Translations under genes and position numbers: made by a program
Part shown: positions 46,222 to 59,860 of the stretch, one piece after another
Layout: each line of letters begins with the position of its first letter
Position numbering within the stretch: position 1 is the first letter of the stretch
Notes under the pieces: model-generated
Databases searched by the model: none
What the model saw: only the letters and a program-made list of their open reading frames with translations
What the model was told of the DNA's origin: nothing
NCBI RefSeq assembly: GCF_008831285.2
Contig: NC_045147.1
Coordinates: forward strand, 6,230,334 to 6,294,333
From: Nymphaea colorata
Taxonomy: Eukaryota; Streptophyta; Magnoliopsida; Nymphaeales; Nymphaeaceae
DNA length: 64,000 bases
Direction: 5' to 3'

Positions 46222-47440
46222 TCATTTCCTCCATAGCATGTATAAGTTGCTCCTCCATATGCTATCTCTACTTTGATGTTGTTGAAGGAGTGTAAGATGA
46301 TGTAGGGTATCTGAAAGCTTTTGTAAATAGGATGGTCCATCGGTTGAAGGGTGGGAGTCTCTTCTTAAATTTCTCTGACCAGGGTTATATGAAAATGTAA
46401 ATAGACCATTCAGTGGCTCAGAGAAATCATGAGCAGCCAAAACTTTGCTTGGCTATAGATTTAGGGAACTCCAAGGCCAATATGCACTAGGAAATTGAGT
46501 GCACTAGGCTCGAACACAAGGAACACATAGTTGACTTATGATTGGTGAAACTAAATTGATCCAACTTACTTGTTCATAGATCAAGATTGGAATTCATCAC
46601 ACTTATCACACTAACTTCGAGCACTCATCCCTTCTTTGGGGCACTCTATGTGACCCTCTTAGCATGAGAATATGATAAAGAAGTATCAACGAGGCAGTTC
46701 TCCGCAAGTATGTCAAATACTCCCCAAGCCTCCTCGCTTTTCAATATGAATATCCCATCCCATGATGAATTGGTCATATGATGATTGTGGCTTGAAAGAC
46801 CATCATAGAAAATATGAACTCTATGCTATTTGAGTACTTGGTGATAAGAACATTTATGGAGTAGATTTTCATATGATACTAGGTCACATGAAAGAGCTCA
46901 CTATCCATTTCAGAGAATGTGGCACTGGCACGCTTATATTGATTGATGCATTTAATGAGAAAGTACTTAGATAGAAACTCCAGTTGCAATTTTTCCTGCA
47001 TCTATGCGCCCTAGGTCAAAAGGTTTTAACCATTGTTTAGCCTTGTCCATGAGAGAATATGGGAATAATGTGATCTTGAAGGTCTCCTCTCTATAATTTT
47101 TCATCCTAATTGTAGAATAAATCTTGAGGAAATGTTCGAGTTTCCAACAAAAATCCTTGTTATATGACCCATGAAAAGATAGTGACATTTAAATCAATTA
47201 ATGTTTAGTCACATTTATTGGTTGCATCTTAGGCCTTCCAATTTTGGAGATTAGTTGATATTGTGTAGGAATGAAATACTCTTTAAGAGGGTGGGTTTGG
47301 GGTTGAGGCTATTTGGATCTCTTCCGTTATAAAATGCTTCTCAATATTGTCATTGTTTGTAGATGGTTTCTATGGTGTTGCCTTTTTATTTTAACGATCC
47401 TTTTTTGTTCCTGTTCAAATTGATGGAGAAGCACTTCATG
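46222..47440 (-). pseudogene. Ty3/gypsy (Athila-like) gag remnant
   Basis: Minus-strand frames at 46967-47188 (FHGSYNKDFCWKLEHFLKIY, TLFPYSLMDKAKQWL) and, with breaks, 46640-46950 (EFLSKYF, KRASATFSEMDSELF) match the capsid region of Athila-type plant gypsy Gag. A further block at 46222-46440 (AAHDFSEPLNG, FSYNPGQRNL) reads like the later Gag region. About 47350-47440 encodes a glutamine/charged stretch (HEVLLHQFEQEQKRI) that could be its N-terminus. Stops and indels throughout. No pol or LTR pair seen. Confidence 0.7.
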
Positions 47441-47451
47441 CTCTCTCTTCC

Positions 47452-47862
47452 TATAACAACCTGACCCACTCTTGGGCTCGGGCCCCTGGTTCGATGGATC
47501 CCAACCCGCCTCCTAGCAATTTTGGCTCCAGCCTTAAAAAGGCTAGAAACCAGGACAATCATCTCATTAATGACCTTCCTTTATAAGCCCTTGAAGATCC
47601 CTCACAATCTTCGATACAAGACTAAACTTCTGGGACCCCAGGTCCGAGTGTTAAAACTGCTCTGATACCACTATAACAACCCGACCCACTCCTGGGCTCG
47701 GGCCCCTGGCTCAACTGATCCCAACTCGCCTCCTAGCAATTTTGGCTCCAGCCTTAAAAAGGCTAGAAACCAGGACAATCATCTCATTAATGACTCCCCT
47801 TTATAAGCCCTTGAAAATTCTTCACAATCTTCGATACAAGACTAAACTTATAGGGTGTTACA
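47452..47862 (-). mobile_element. Miniature LTR element (TRIM) with almost no interior
   Basis: Two direct copies of an LTR-like unit: 47452 to about 47655, and 47672-47862, which lacks about 13 bases near its start in element orientation. They are separated by only about 16 bp that contain the primer-binding site TGGTATCAGAGC (minus, 47659-47670). On the minus strand the right copy starts TGTAACACCC, a common plant TRIM start, and both end GTTGTTATA. The whole unit is flanked by the duplication CTTCC (47447-47451 and 47863-47867). No coding. It sits next to the gypsy gag remnant. Confidence 0.85.
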
Positions 47863-47867
47863 CTTCC

Positions 47868-49959
47868 ATACACTAGAATACCCTCACATGATCTATGTTA
47901 GACTCGCTTGCCCTTTGTGATAGGACAAGAAGACATTCCTAACATGGTGAGTTGGCACACATAAATTTTTCTAGTAAGGAACACTACTAATAAAACTCCA
48001 AACAAAAGAAAAGCACACAAAAAACAAGCAATGGAACAAGGAAAACAAACTAACTGTCCTTCTCAGTTGCCTAGGAAATACTCCAGAATATGTACTGTAG
48101 ACATATCTGATAATTTGTGAAAACAACAGAAATGAGGAGATTCTAAGTTTATACAAAGGTACAATATAAAATTAGTCATAATAAAAAGTAGAGAGAAAAA
48201 ACTTGAGGAAATCATTTTCTACAACAAATGGAAAATCGAAGAATTGGATTTAGAAATTAATTGAAAAAAGGTTCCATTTATGTTGGACTAAAACAATGAA
48301 TAATGAAAAATCAAGATCTTAAGTAGTGCATTTCCAAAAATTCTGAAATGTTGTGGCTGTTGCTAGAAGTACCTACAAAGCTAGAGATGAAAAATGATGC
48401 CATAATTTGTTTAACCCACTAAATATGGTAGAAATATTCTACTCTACTACATGTAGAACTCTCTGTTTTATGTTAATTTTGAAATATCGGTGTCAAAACA
48501 TGCTTTTTTAAAATATATTTTTCTGAAATCCATTCTTTTAGAAGTCACAATCTGTTGGTTGAGTCTATGTTCATCTTTTTGTCTGGGCTCTTAATGAGTC
48601 TTTGAAATGATTGTTCTCACATATTTTGGTTGTCATGCACTAGCCATTGCATATGTTGATAGATTGCCAATATCAGTCTGTCGCACAGCTGATGGAGTCC
48701 ATCCAAAAGCCATCAGTTAATGAAGACCTACTTGTGGAGATAGGTGGGAGAGAGTTAAATTACTCTAAGTATGGAAATATCCAACCATGGGTGGAGTATG
48801 GTTTGGCAAAATCAATATACAGGTACATAAATTCAAAACAATATGAAGACTCACGACTACCACTCATAAGCCACATGATTCATGCTATACATTGGAGTTA
48901 TTACTTACTATCTCAAATATGATATACAAGACCCCTATGGGTTATAAGGTCACACCAACAGTAAAACTTGTGGGTAGAATACACGGCCTGTAGAAGATGC
49001 TTGCTATGTGAAAAGAAACATAAACATAATTTTGGGCCACTGTGCTGCCCAATACACTATGGTAGTCTAGTCCAGATGGAGGAGTATGTGACCTTAAGAA
49101 GCTCACGCATGCCACTACCTCCTTGAACAAAACCAATCATTGGACTCAATTTGTCGTCACATACACCATTACATAAGACATGGTTTGTGTTTTCTTTTTA
49201 TGCAATTATGCTTCTAGGACTTTGTCAGTACAAGCTTTATCCAGTAATTACCATAGTAATAACCCTTGTGCACAATTCCCAAGTCTAACCTAGTGTAGCT
49301 AACCATTATTCCCAAGGGATAAGGGACAACATCATGAAGCACATAATCTAGTAAAAAAATGAGAGTTTCTTTGTATATATAATGGATGCACACCCAAACT
49401 CCGTAACACTAAGTATACATGTTTCTCTTAAGACAACATTGAAAGTTGTAGCAAAAGCCCAAGAAGGAGGAAGGTGGTGGAAATGAGAACAAGATCTTGG
49501 TGTGGCACCCCAAAACTCTTCAAGGTAAGAAAGGCAACGAGAATCCCTTTTGTGCTTGAGATTGCCCTTGTGTTTTGTTGTAAACATGCAAAACTGGCAA
49601 AGCAAATGAAGTATAACACAACAAGAAATTAAAGAACGATGGAGGATAGTAGAGAAGCAAATAATCTGGCCATAGGAGAGCCCCTACAACACTGGTAAAA
49701 GGCACACTACAATGAAAATTTGACTATTGCCATGTTTGGAAGGAGGAAGATTAAGGAGCTCTATTCCATAGAAGTCATGAATGACCTTCTTTGGATGTCT
49801 TTTTATGTTTTATTCAGTTGCAAATTCAGAATTTCAATAGTAATCCAATTTTTTCATTAAATTGCCCTTTTTCAAAAATACCTCCACTTTTGTCAAATAT
49901 TCCTAGAATGACCTTTTTCTCTCTTCGTGCATGGCAAGCTGACGTGGCTGGCATGCTCT
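47868..49959. other. Spacer, no recognised gene
   Basis: 2.1 kb. A 91-codon frame at 48647-48922 (MHMLIDCQYQSVAQLM) has no domain I recognise. Nothing else seen. Confidence 0.5.
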
Positions 49960-50007
49960 ATATCTTCATTTCCCTCTTTATCTCTATTTCTCTTTCCGTC
50001 TTGTTCT

Positions 50008-50049
<42 letters not shown>

Positions 50050-50244
50050 AAAATCTCTCTCTTTTTGGTTAGTCTCTCTTTTAAATCTTTGTTTCTTTTA
50101 TTAATCTTTCTATTTCTTTCTCTTTCAATCTCTCTTCTTCTTTTTCTTTTTCTTTCACTTCTCCCATTTTAATATTTCATTCTCCCTCTATTTTCCTCTC
50201 TATTTTCGTCTTTCTTAACATCTTCATTTCTCTTGCTCTTATGC

Positions 50245-50276
<32 letters not shown>

Positions 50277-50480
50277 CTTTATCTCTCTTTGATTTCACTT
50301 TTAAAAATCTCTCTCTCTCTTTCGTATCTATTTTTCTCTCTTTTTTCTTCATTTGTTTCCCTCTATTTTCTCTCTCTTCTTTCTTTTCTCTTTAATTCTC
50401 TCTCTCTCTCTCTCTTTTTGTTTTTCACTCTACCTTTTTTTATATTTCTTTCTCTCTATCTTGATGAATTGTGCATGTAT
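49960..50480. repeat. CT-rich microsatellite tract with embedded (TA)n
   Basis: About 520 bp of (CT)n, TTCTTT and TCTCTT sequence, with (CT)13-like runs near 50015-50041 and 50395-50415 and an (AT)n run at about 50246-50276. Open frames across it are low-complexity Ser/Leu/Phe translations and not genes. Confidence 0.85.
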
Positions 50481-53099
50481 ATTACAATGGTAAGGACTTG
50501 GAGCTGGATATTTTTCCTATTTCCCGTTATTTTTTGGGTTGAGACATGTTCAACCTAGGACACCCTAAATATGAATCAATGTATTTGTTAATTTGCACTT
50601 ACGATTTTCCAAATGCAAATACATCCATCAACCCCTTTCTTTTCAAACTCTCATTTGTTTTTAGCCTCCTCATGGCCTACCTATACTTTCAATAAATCCT
50701 TGAGTGACTTACTATATGAGAGTTTATCCTTTGAAATGGATAAAATTGAATTCATTATTGTTCATGCAAATGTTTTTCTTTTTATATTGTATAATCATAC
50801 ATAAACACATACCATCACTTTAGAAAGCAGAATGAAATGTTGGATTCACTTTTCATTAAATCTTAAAGAAGCTAAGACTAAACTCTATCTAGGTAGAAAT
50901 CAAAATAGAGTCAAAACTTAACCTTTCCTTAATATTCAAGGGAAACACTCCGCAAATCATGATATTTTCTCTTGTTTTCAAAACACTTGATCTTTGAAAT
51001 GAAGTTTTTTTTAACTTTTACAATATTGCAAAGTCTCTGCTCGCTTGGCCCTATAATGAATCAAACTATGGTCATCATTCCTTTAATTCAAAATCTTATT
51101 TTCTGAAATAAAGATTAAAAAAACGTGGTCTACAAAGCATAACAAATTGAAGCTATATTTTGCAAAGCAAAAAATTTATAAATATGTTATCTTATAATAT
51201 TTTCTTAGATAAGTTGAAAACTTTGATTTTTCAAAACTATCTTCAAGCATAAGTTCTCTTTTATACTTGAGTTATAATGACAATACTGAAATAACTTAGA
51301 TGATCTTAAAGTATTGCTTTTTGAACAATTTATTTTCTAAGATCCATACATTCCAAGTTCATTTTTCTAATATCGTTATCAGTTGAGGTTCAATAAATAC
51401 CCCTAAAACCATAGTTCTGCTCCAAGGGCACTATATTTTTTATTAAATCCTATTTAAATCTATGACAAAATCTTTCTCAATCATTAAAAAATTCTTAATT
51501 TGAGCACATATGCATGTGCATTTTAGGATAGAACTTAAAGATGATGAAATGTGCAAGTAAAGAGGCTAGTTCTTGGTTTGGTTACACCCAATAAAGGTAC
51601 TGGGAACTTTTCCAGACCTCGTACTGACGAGCAAGACCCTTTTTCTCACTTTTCAAAACAAAACGTTCTCTTTTTTGAAGACACTCTAAAACCAAAATCA
51701 ATTTTAGGATGCAAACACTAAGTCATTTCAGATCTATTTGATGTAGGCTTATGTAGTATGTATTGTATTTCAACTTGAGGAAGGAGTATTAAACCAAAAC
51801 CAATAGCCATGTTCTTACTTTGCGATATGCTATCTGGTATTTTTTTTTCTTTGCATTTCATGTTCGTGTTGAGTTTTAGGATAAATCTAAATACCAGGTT
51901 GTAATCATAATAGTTTTGTGGTGGAGGTTGTTTTTGGAGAATAAAGTGTCTTTAGGCATTACTAGCAATGTGAATAGTTGTTGATTCTTCATGAACAATA
52001 TCATGTAATTTTTAGTGTTCTGTTATTTTATTTTTTTCTTTATTGATTCACAAATTGCAATTTGTTTCATGCATTATCACATGTCATTCCACAATAGTAG
52101 ACTTAGGATTTCTTATTGCATGTGTCATACATTATTGGTTTTTTTCCTGGAATCCAACAAAGCTTCTATCATACCCAGTGATGGAGGTGCTCATCCATGG
52201 TTGGAAACTTTTGGAATTGTAGGGGTAAATGGAATTATCTAGGATTTGTGTGCATGTTAGTAATTCAGTAGATAGGAGGTTCTCCCAATTGAGCCAATTT
52301 TTTTAAGGTTACTACTAGCTAGGATTTTTAGTTTGGGATTGATCTTCATGAAGGAAAATGTAGATTAAGTTAACAATCTATCAGGATTCTTCCAAGAGTA
52401 CACCCTCTTCATGGGACCCATGTGGATCAACATTAGGATTTAACAGAATTGGAAGTCTTCCCTAGAATGGCATGTTTTAGAAGTCTTGTCTAGATCATGC
52501 CAGCTAGGAAAATCATTATAAGATGATTTGTTTGCTAAATTGTGGCAAAAATAGTTTTAGGAAAGACAAAATCACTAACTTAGAAAAGAAGCTAACTTAG
52601 GATAGAGATTTGGTCACGTTAGTATTCTATCTTGGAGAGAAATCTAGTTGCTGCTCTATAGGGGAACTTTAGGAATTGGACAGCTAGATGACCAATTTAT
52701 ATGGGATTCTATCTATTTTACATATTTAATTAACTGAGTACTAATTATGATAATGATTATAGTAATATCAAATTTTTACTTGAACATTATGGTAGATGAT
52801 ATAAGGAACTCTCTAGTGGTTGGACCCCACTAGGGAGGACATGTGATCTTGCTAGAATCCCCACTACGGTCTGCCAAATCTAGGTTGAGTTGTTATTAAA
52901 TTAATTCTCTTGTCTTATTTAATTAGAGTAGTATTGGGTAAATGCACAACTAACATAGATGCATCTCATACATGCACATTATATATACACACATAGTAGA
53001 TAGATATTTATCATGCATACTAGTTAGGATATTCTTCTATCATAATCTGAAACCTACCATGCATTAGCATGCATAGCATGTCAGCATGCCCTCATATCT
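50481..53099. other. AT-rich spacer, no recognised gene
   Basis: 2.6 kb with only short frames. Nothing recognisable on either strand. Confidence 0.5.
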
Positions 53100-53410
53100 T
53101 GTCATCTATGGAAACATAACATGCATACATACATAAATATCAGCTATGTCATCCATTCATATGCATATCATATAATCATGTTATTTCATATGCCTTTCAT
53201 GAATGACATCATCATGAAATATTATCATCTACATTTCATACATCATATCATATACATGTCATTATCCATCATCATTTATCATCATCTATATGCACATACA
53301 TGTGCATGCATGCATGCATCTAGTTTCATATCATATAATGTATTTATGCCATGAGCACATAATCGTCATGCATATATCATGTGCATATGTCATTTGTGCC
53401 ATGTGAGATA
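53100..53410. repeat. CAT/ATG-rich low-complexity tract
   Basis: Reiterated CATCAT, CATATC and CATGCATGCATGC words over 300 bp. Simple sequence, no coding. Confidence 0.7.
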
Positions 53411-54985
53411 TCATCATGTATTCCACTCCTTCATGCATGTTGTTTAAGTTTTAGGTATGAAATTAGATTTTTGTGCATTTTTTATTGGGTCTCCATATGA
53501 ACTGATTAAGTAATGTTATTTTCATGTGATGCAATTAGTTTTGTGTTTTATTATGATGAATTTTACACGTCATGCAAATTATGTTTAGGAACATTAAGAC
53601 CATGTTTTGATAGTTGTATAAACTGGATTTATGTGGGAGCTACTTATGTTATGCTACTTATTTATTTAAAGGTGATTTGCAGATTATCAGTAAAAACATT
53701 TTTTATCCTATTATAATAAAGAGATTTGAACTTGTTCCTGTATGACATTTGATTTAATTTTTTTTCAAGATTTTGGTCAGTATGTCTAGATTCTCTAAAA
53801 TGATTGTCCCTGGATTCAATTTAGTATGACTGACTTTTATGGATAATTTTGTCCTTAGTTTTCATAGTAGTTACAAAGTTTGGATATGACTGACTTTTAT
53901 GACTAATTTTGTCCTTTGCTTTCATAATAGTTATAAAGTTTGGAATGTACAGATTTTCACTTTGTTTTTTGATTTAAAACTATTATGTCCTTCAAAATAA
54001 AATTGATCGTTTAATTGTGTATAAGGGGAATTTTCATTGAAATGTCAGGAATCCAATGACATCGATCTTTTGAAATTTAGACACCATTTGTCCTCTACTC
54101 TAAACAAATTACCAAAATCTGTTTAGAATTGTTTCCAGCATGATATAATGGTAATTTTGTCTGTTCCTTGGTTTCTTATGATTTTTGTAATCTGGACTAG
54201 AGATGCAACCTTCTGACTAGCATATCTTGAGTCTTGTTTAGCTTAAAAGTGATCTGTTCATATCATTTCACGGTTATTTTTTTTGTTAAACTAGTCAAAA
54301 AATGTGTGTCTCTAATGATAAGGTAGGAAGGTGTGGTGATAGTTTGGATAGTATTAGATTGTCAATTATTAGTTGTTGTTTATGTCAGTTTACACTCTAT
54401 CTTTATTTTCAAACATGTATTTTGGTTGGTGACCTTGGTCCAGTGCTCCAATACTTTGTACTGCACATGAGAGTTTTGTGGCATTGACGCGAAAACTTTG
54501 AGTGTTCTCCACTAATTTTACATGAAATCATCTCTTAAAATATTTTTATGCAAAAGCAATCTCATCAATTTTTGGCATTGTTGCTAGGGAACAACTATTT
54601 TTAAGGTTGATTACCACAACAAATTTAACTTGATTAATATTTTCACTTTCTAAGCTAGTTTAATTAGTAAATATAGGTTATAGCTTAGTTGGTTATATAT
54701 AAGGCCACATTTGTTGTGAAGCCACATATTTTTCCTTCTACTCATAGTTAAATATATATGAGTATGTAAATATAACCAATATGAGGCGAGATAACTATAA
54801 GCAAACATGTATATATAAATGTATGTATATATATATATATATGAAATCTGTCAACTAACTTTATAGCCAAATAGTTATTTTTTATTTTATGTCACTAAAA
54901 ACCATTGCAAAACGTGTATTTGTGACAATCAATTGCTTGGCAGTGGTTTTAGTGACATATTTTATTAACACAAAATAAAAGATAA

Positions 54986-55041
<56 letters not shown>

Positions 55042-55715
55042 GACTTAAATGCATCTAGTTAGATATGTACATCAAATAATAAATGAGATGGTCTTGCAAA
55101 AAAGGAAATGACAAAGTTGGGGTCACTAGATGAATTTAAATAGGACATTAACTGAGAGTTGAGGGAAACCAAATAGTCACTCTTCTTTATGAGAGAGTAG
55201 TAGTAAATTTGGATGGAATTCTGGGTGTACTTGTGAGATCCTATTTAACTCTCTACTATAGTAATTTTATTGCCTTTCTGCTATAGTCTTGGAAGGGGTA
55301 GCTCCAGCAATAGTATTTGGGGGATGAAGGCATAGAAAAGTCTCTATCTTAATTGTTTTACATATTAACATTAGAAGTTGGTCTTATTACTTCATTACTT
55401 CAAATGTAGAAGGCATTAAGGGACATCAACATTGAAGGACATATGTAGTTCTAAAAAAGGGCGGGTTATAATCTGAAATATATATGTGTGTAGTGCCAGG
55501 AGGAGAAGAATTTGAAGCTAGTTGGACAGAAACTGTCCTTGTTCAAAGGCGACTCAACTAAGTATACATTAACAAGTCTGTATATTGAAATATATATAGC
55601 TTCTAATGGATAAGTTATAATCTGATCATGTATAAAAATATGTATTGAAAGGGAAGAGAGTGGTTTGGAGATGAGCCTTAATGAATCAAAGTGTTGGTGG
55701 ACTGTGATTGGAATG
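53411..55715. other. AT-rich spacer with a small duplication and (TA)n
   Basis: No gene. 53826-53943 holds two copies of a unit of about 60 bp (TATGACTGACTTTTATG ... CAAAGTTTGGA). A (TA)n run occupies about 54991-55036 and a shorter one about 54826-54842. Confidence 0.55.
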
Positions 55716-56100
55716 AACAAGTCTGCAGGCAAACTGAATTGAGCACATTTTTTATGTACATCTATGGTAATATGAAGCACATGGTTCTTGTATATTTATT
55801 GTCTTTATATGTATACAAACCAATGTAAAAGTATATATGTGCTTGAATTAGTGAATATGTGCTTGAATTAGTGAATATGTGCATTCATATATATATATAT
55901 ATATATATATCATCAAGAAATCTCAACAAGTCTGCAGGCAAACTGAATTGAGCAGATTTTTTATGTACATGTATGGTAATATGAAGCATGTGGTTCTTGT
56001 ATATTTATTGTCTTTATATGTATACAAACCAATGTAAAAGTATATATGTGCTTGAAGTAGTGAATATGTGAATTCATATACATGCAAACATCAAGAAATC
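55716..56100. repeat. Tandem duplication, unit about 209 bp
   Basis: Unit 1 (55716-55924) and unit 2 (55925-56100) share AACAAGTCTGCAGGCAAACT and the following 150 bp with few changes. Unit 1 carries an extra 20-bp internal repeat (GTGCTTGAATTAGTGAATAT twice) and an (AT)n run (about 55880-55910) that unit 2 lacks. Confidence 0.85.
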
Positions 56101-56265
56101 TCAAATTTGCATGAAAGAATCTACATACATGCATTATGACAAACTAAGGAAATGGTTGTGCATCGTAATGTGGAAATGCTCATCCACTAGTAAGGCATGA
56201 GATTCATGTATATTCAATGTTTGTTAGGCATACAAGTATATGGATATGCAGACATATACATGTTG

Positions 56266-56328
<63 letters not shown>

Positions 56329-56838
56329 ATTTATGTTTATTTTGAGAGTAATATCAATGTCGATGGGACATGATGAATCAAATTATACTTTAAAGGAACT
56401 TGCCATGATTGCAATTTGTTCTTTTAAAGATGTGAGATGAGACCATGTTATGGAAAGACAAACTCATGTACTTCTTGAAAGCATATGCAGATATGTGAGG
56501 TTTCTATCAAAGGAATTAAATGAAACCATGTATAATATGAATCCATTTGCATGTCAAAGCTGCATGAATACATACTTTATAAGGACTCCCTATGATCGGC
56601 TCTGTTGAGTAGTAAACGTTGTAGAAGGGTATTTGCGTGAAACAGAACAAGCAGATTGGACCAGCAAAGAAGTCTACTCATCTTTTATGTTTCTAGTTAA
56701 TTTTTATTACAAAACTAATACATCATGTCAATCCATGAATTTATAACATAACATAAAAGAAAAAAAACAGTTCTACAATAGTTACCTTACATTAAAGCTT
56801 ACGCAAATCATAATACTGCTGAAACAAAGTATCATCAT
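56101..56838. other. AT-rich spacer with a long (TA)n run
   Basis: No gene. (TA)n of nearly 60 bp at about 56268-56324. Confidence 0.6.
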
Positions 56839-58900
56839 GTCACACCCAGACTTTTTTAACCCCCAAACAAAGTTTTTTTCGATATAAAACGTCAATGTGC
56901 GATGACACAACAATTAAAAAGGAGCAATGCTCATCAAAATGACAATAGGCAAACATTCTATTATGTAACAAATTTTGTTCATACAAAATCACTTCATATA
57001 TATCAATGGCTCACATAACAAAAATACCTCCAAAACCACAACATCGATGTCTAACAAAAGCAAGACATCAATGAGACCAAAACATGTGAGCCGGCATGAT
57101 TATAGACCCAAAATCTCCCCAAGAGGATGTGAGCAAAGCCATCTAATCAACTTGTTGCCTCGAGTCCATCAAAACTTGAAAAACAATGAATAGAAGGCTT
57201 AGCCTTCGTAATATGACAACAAAACAAATAAATCTCTAACCCTCTATGGTACATGCTCAAAATTGGAATATAACATATACAAAAACATAACCGCTATGCT
57301 ATTATGATACACACATGCAATCATATGACTTGCTATGAGAGTCCCACACATATTTCACAATATGTAGAAATCTCTCAATAGCATATTAAATTTATTAAAT
57401 TTAAGCACATTCATTTAATTCACATTTGTTTCATTTAGATTCGATTCAGTGAATTGATAGCTCCTGTGGGTGTAAAACAAAGACACATGCATACCACAGG
57501 TGACCTACAGTTAGGAGACAACCCTTAAGGTGGCTTGAAATGATACAAATCCGTTCACACTCTAGTGATAGAGCAATCATCCATGGGTGTGCAAATTCCA
57601 AGGAGAGTTGCTCAGTCTTCCTTAGAACACCCATGTTGGGGAGGCGGAAGCCCAACACTCCAAGCACATCATACAATGATATCCTGGGGCGTTGCACTAC
57701 CTGCACTTTGAGCAAGTGAAACCAGTGGCGAAGGCGGGACATATCCCAAACATATTGTCTTAAACCACTGGCCTCCCACTAATTATTCTTTCTTAATTTA
57801 TCATTGTGAGGGTATATTCACAATAAGACCGGCTAGCACATGAGGTTGGTTCACTTCACAAGTGCACCCATACCTCAAAACACATCCATAAGAGGGTTAC
57901 ACATTCAGTCAATACGCTTAATTAGCCATCATACTTTATGGGTACTTCTACCCTTTAAGTTCATTCAATTGAATCACTGCCCAATGGCAACGCGAACAAA
58001 AATCTCGTAGCATTCACATCAATCAAACATAACAATCATATTATACAAAAACTTAGTCGAACCACAGAGTGTAATCTCGATATGTGATTGTTCCATAGCT
58101 ATCCCATGCAAATATCATGCCAGGATGATCACTAATGCATCATTGGGGTCAATGAGATACTTGACTGGATAATCCACCTAATATGTTCTAAGCAATTATA
58201 ATTTCTAGCATGCATATGTCATCGCGTAATAATTTAAAGACAATCAACCAATTTTATAATCATTCAATTACATACATACACTCATGTGGCAATAAGCATG
58301 TTATACCACACTTTATTCAACAAAACACAACCATAGGATCCAATGATCCTAAAAAGCACACACTCTATATTTGGCTCCAGGCAAATCCTTGCCTGGAATG
58401 CCACCATATTTGTTGTGTGTCGCCACAAATACCCAAAATTGCCTCAAGCTTCGAATCCTATTGCTCGAGGTCTACTCGATGTGCCCAGTGCACCTACAAA
58501 AATTCAAAGCGATAAGTTTTTCATTCATTTCATTATAAAATCTATCTAGGTAAAAAATAGAACCATTGAGGCATAGATCATCAACCTGAGCAAATGTCGA
58601 TAAGTTGAATTGGTCTGTAGAACATTTCTTCAAGTTTTTTCTCATATTTAAAAGGTCATGAAGTGTAAACCTTCCCAAATGCATCCTTAGGTGCACCATC
58701 TATAAATTAGACACTCAATAGGCGCTTAACACCTTGTTGATGTATCACAATTTGCAAGTTTACTTCCCCATTAGCAATTCAAAGATGATACTATACTATT
58801 TCACTAGCAATAGCATATATCAAACATATCACATAGAAAAGGGTGTTTACTTCGCACCCTTGTGTGCAACCGGATCCTAATAATCTAAATGTTTTGTCTT
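56839..58900 (+). repeat. Possible gypsy-type LTR, start TGTCACACCC
   Basis: TGTCACACCCAGACTTTTTT at 56839 resembles the start of many plant gypsy LTRs, and later segments (TGGCTCCAGGCAAATCCTTG, 58372) have the moderate base composition of LTR sequence. No partner copy, primer-binding site or coding region is visible, so the extent is a guess. Confidence 0.3.
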
Positions 58901-58930
58901 TCCTCCAAACCATAAATTTAACCTATAAAG

Positions 58931-59110
58931 CAACATCAGTACTCCCTCTCCACATGCATCGTAACATCCAACAAAATATACATAGATCCTCGCCCCTCCA
59001 AAACAGTCCTTGACCTTCTCCAACATCAGTACTCCCTCTCCACATGCATTGTAACATCCAACAAAATATACATAGATCTTCGCCCCTCCAAAACAGTCCT
59101 TGACCTTCTC
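58931..59110. repeat. 90-bp tandem duplication
   Basis: Two 90-bp units (58931-59020 and 59021-59110) starting CAACATCAGTACTCCCTCTC, differing at about three positions. Confidence 0.9.
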
Positions 59111-59439
59111 TAATATAATAAAATTTCTATTGTGTATCCTAAATCATTTAATCTTAAATCTAGCATGCCCAAATAATAATTATTCATGCACTTAAGAAAA
59201 ACATTAGACAAAATACGCTCCATTAGGCCTCGCACACCACCTTTTAGAGTCTTAATTGTTGTAGTGTCCTGGGTAGCCACCCCAAATGCTCAACCGATCC
59301 CCAAACAGCCAAGGCCATATGCTATCGTCACCACCAACACCCTCTATTTGCTAGTATGAAGGGAAAGAAGCTCTCCTTCAACTGTCAAATCCAAAAGAGC
59401 CTAAAGAGTGTGGGAATGTGCAACAGGGAGATCAAGAAA
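59111..59439. other. Spacer, no recognised gene
   Basis: About 330 bp, C/A-rich, no coding seen. Confidence 0.5.
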
Positions 59440-59860
59440 GAGGTTTTATGATAGCAGTGGGCATCCAATAATTGAGAATGAGATGGTTCGGCTGAGGGAG
59501 ACAAACACACAAGAGAGAGACAACAATATTGCGAAACCGAGAGAGGGACAGTACAACAAAAACAGACGAGGGGGAGAGTGCGAGAGACCAAGGGGAGTCA
59601 TGAGAGAGGGCTCGGTTGAGGGAGAGTGTAGAGAGAGATGCGAGAGTGAGAGATAGTGAGGATAAGAGAACACTGGCAGGAGAGAGAGCAGAGGGCAAGA
59701 ATGAGAGATGGTGAGGGTGAGAGGAGGCTAGCGGGAGAGAGAGTAGAGCAAGGGACAATAAGAGACAGTGAGGGTGAGAGGACTCAGGACAGAGACTGAG
59801 AAGAGTAGAGATGAGATAGAGGGCGAGAAAGAGGGAGAAGACATAAGAGATAGAAAGAAA
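59440..59860. repeat. GAGA-rich low-complexity tract
   Basis: Purine-rich sequence built on GAGAGAG, GAGGGAGAG and AGAGAC words. Frames open on both strands reflect composition only. Confidence 0.8.

Noticed and set aside
47452-47862. Cassandra TRIM with 5S rRNA sequence in its LTR
   Set aside because: The TGTAACACCC start and primer site are Cassandra-like, but I cannot find 5S rRNA promoter boxes in the LTR.
49791-50558. Open frames of 80-105 codons rich in Ser, Leu and Phe
   Set aside because: Translations of (CT)n and (TA)n simple sequence.
59385-59758. Frames on both strands over purine-rich DNA
   Set aside because: Translations of GAGA-type low-complexity sequence with no domain.
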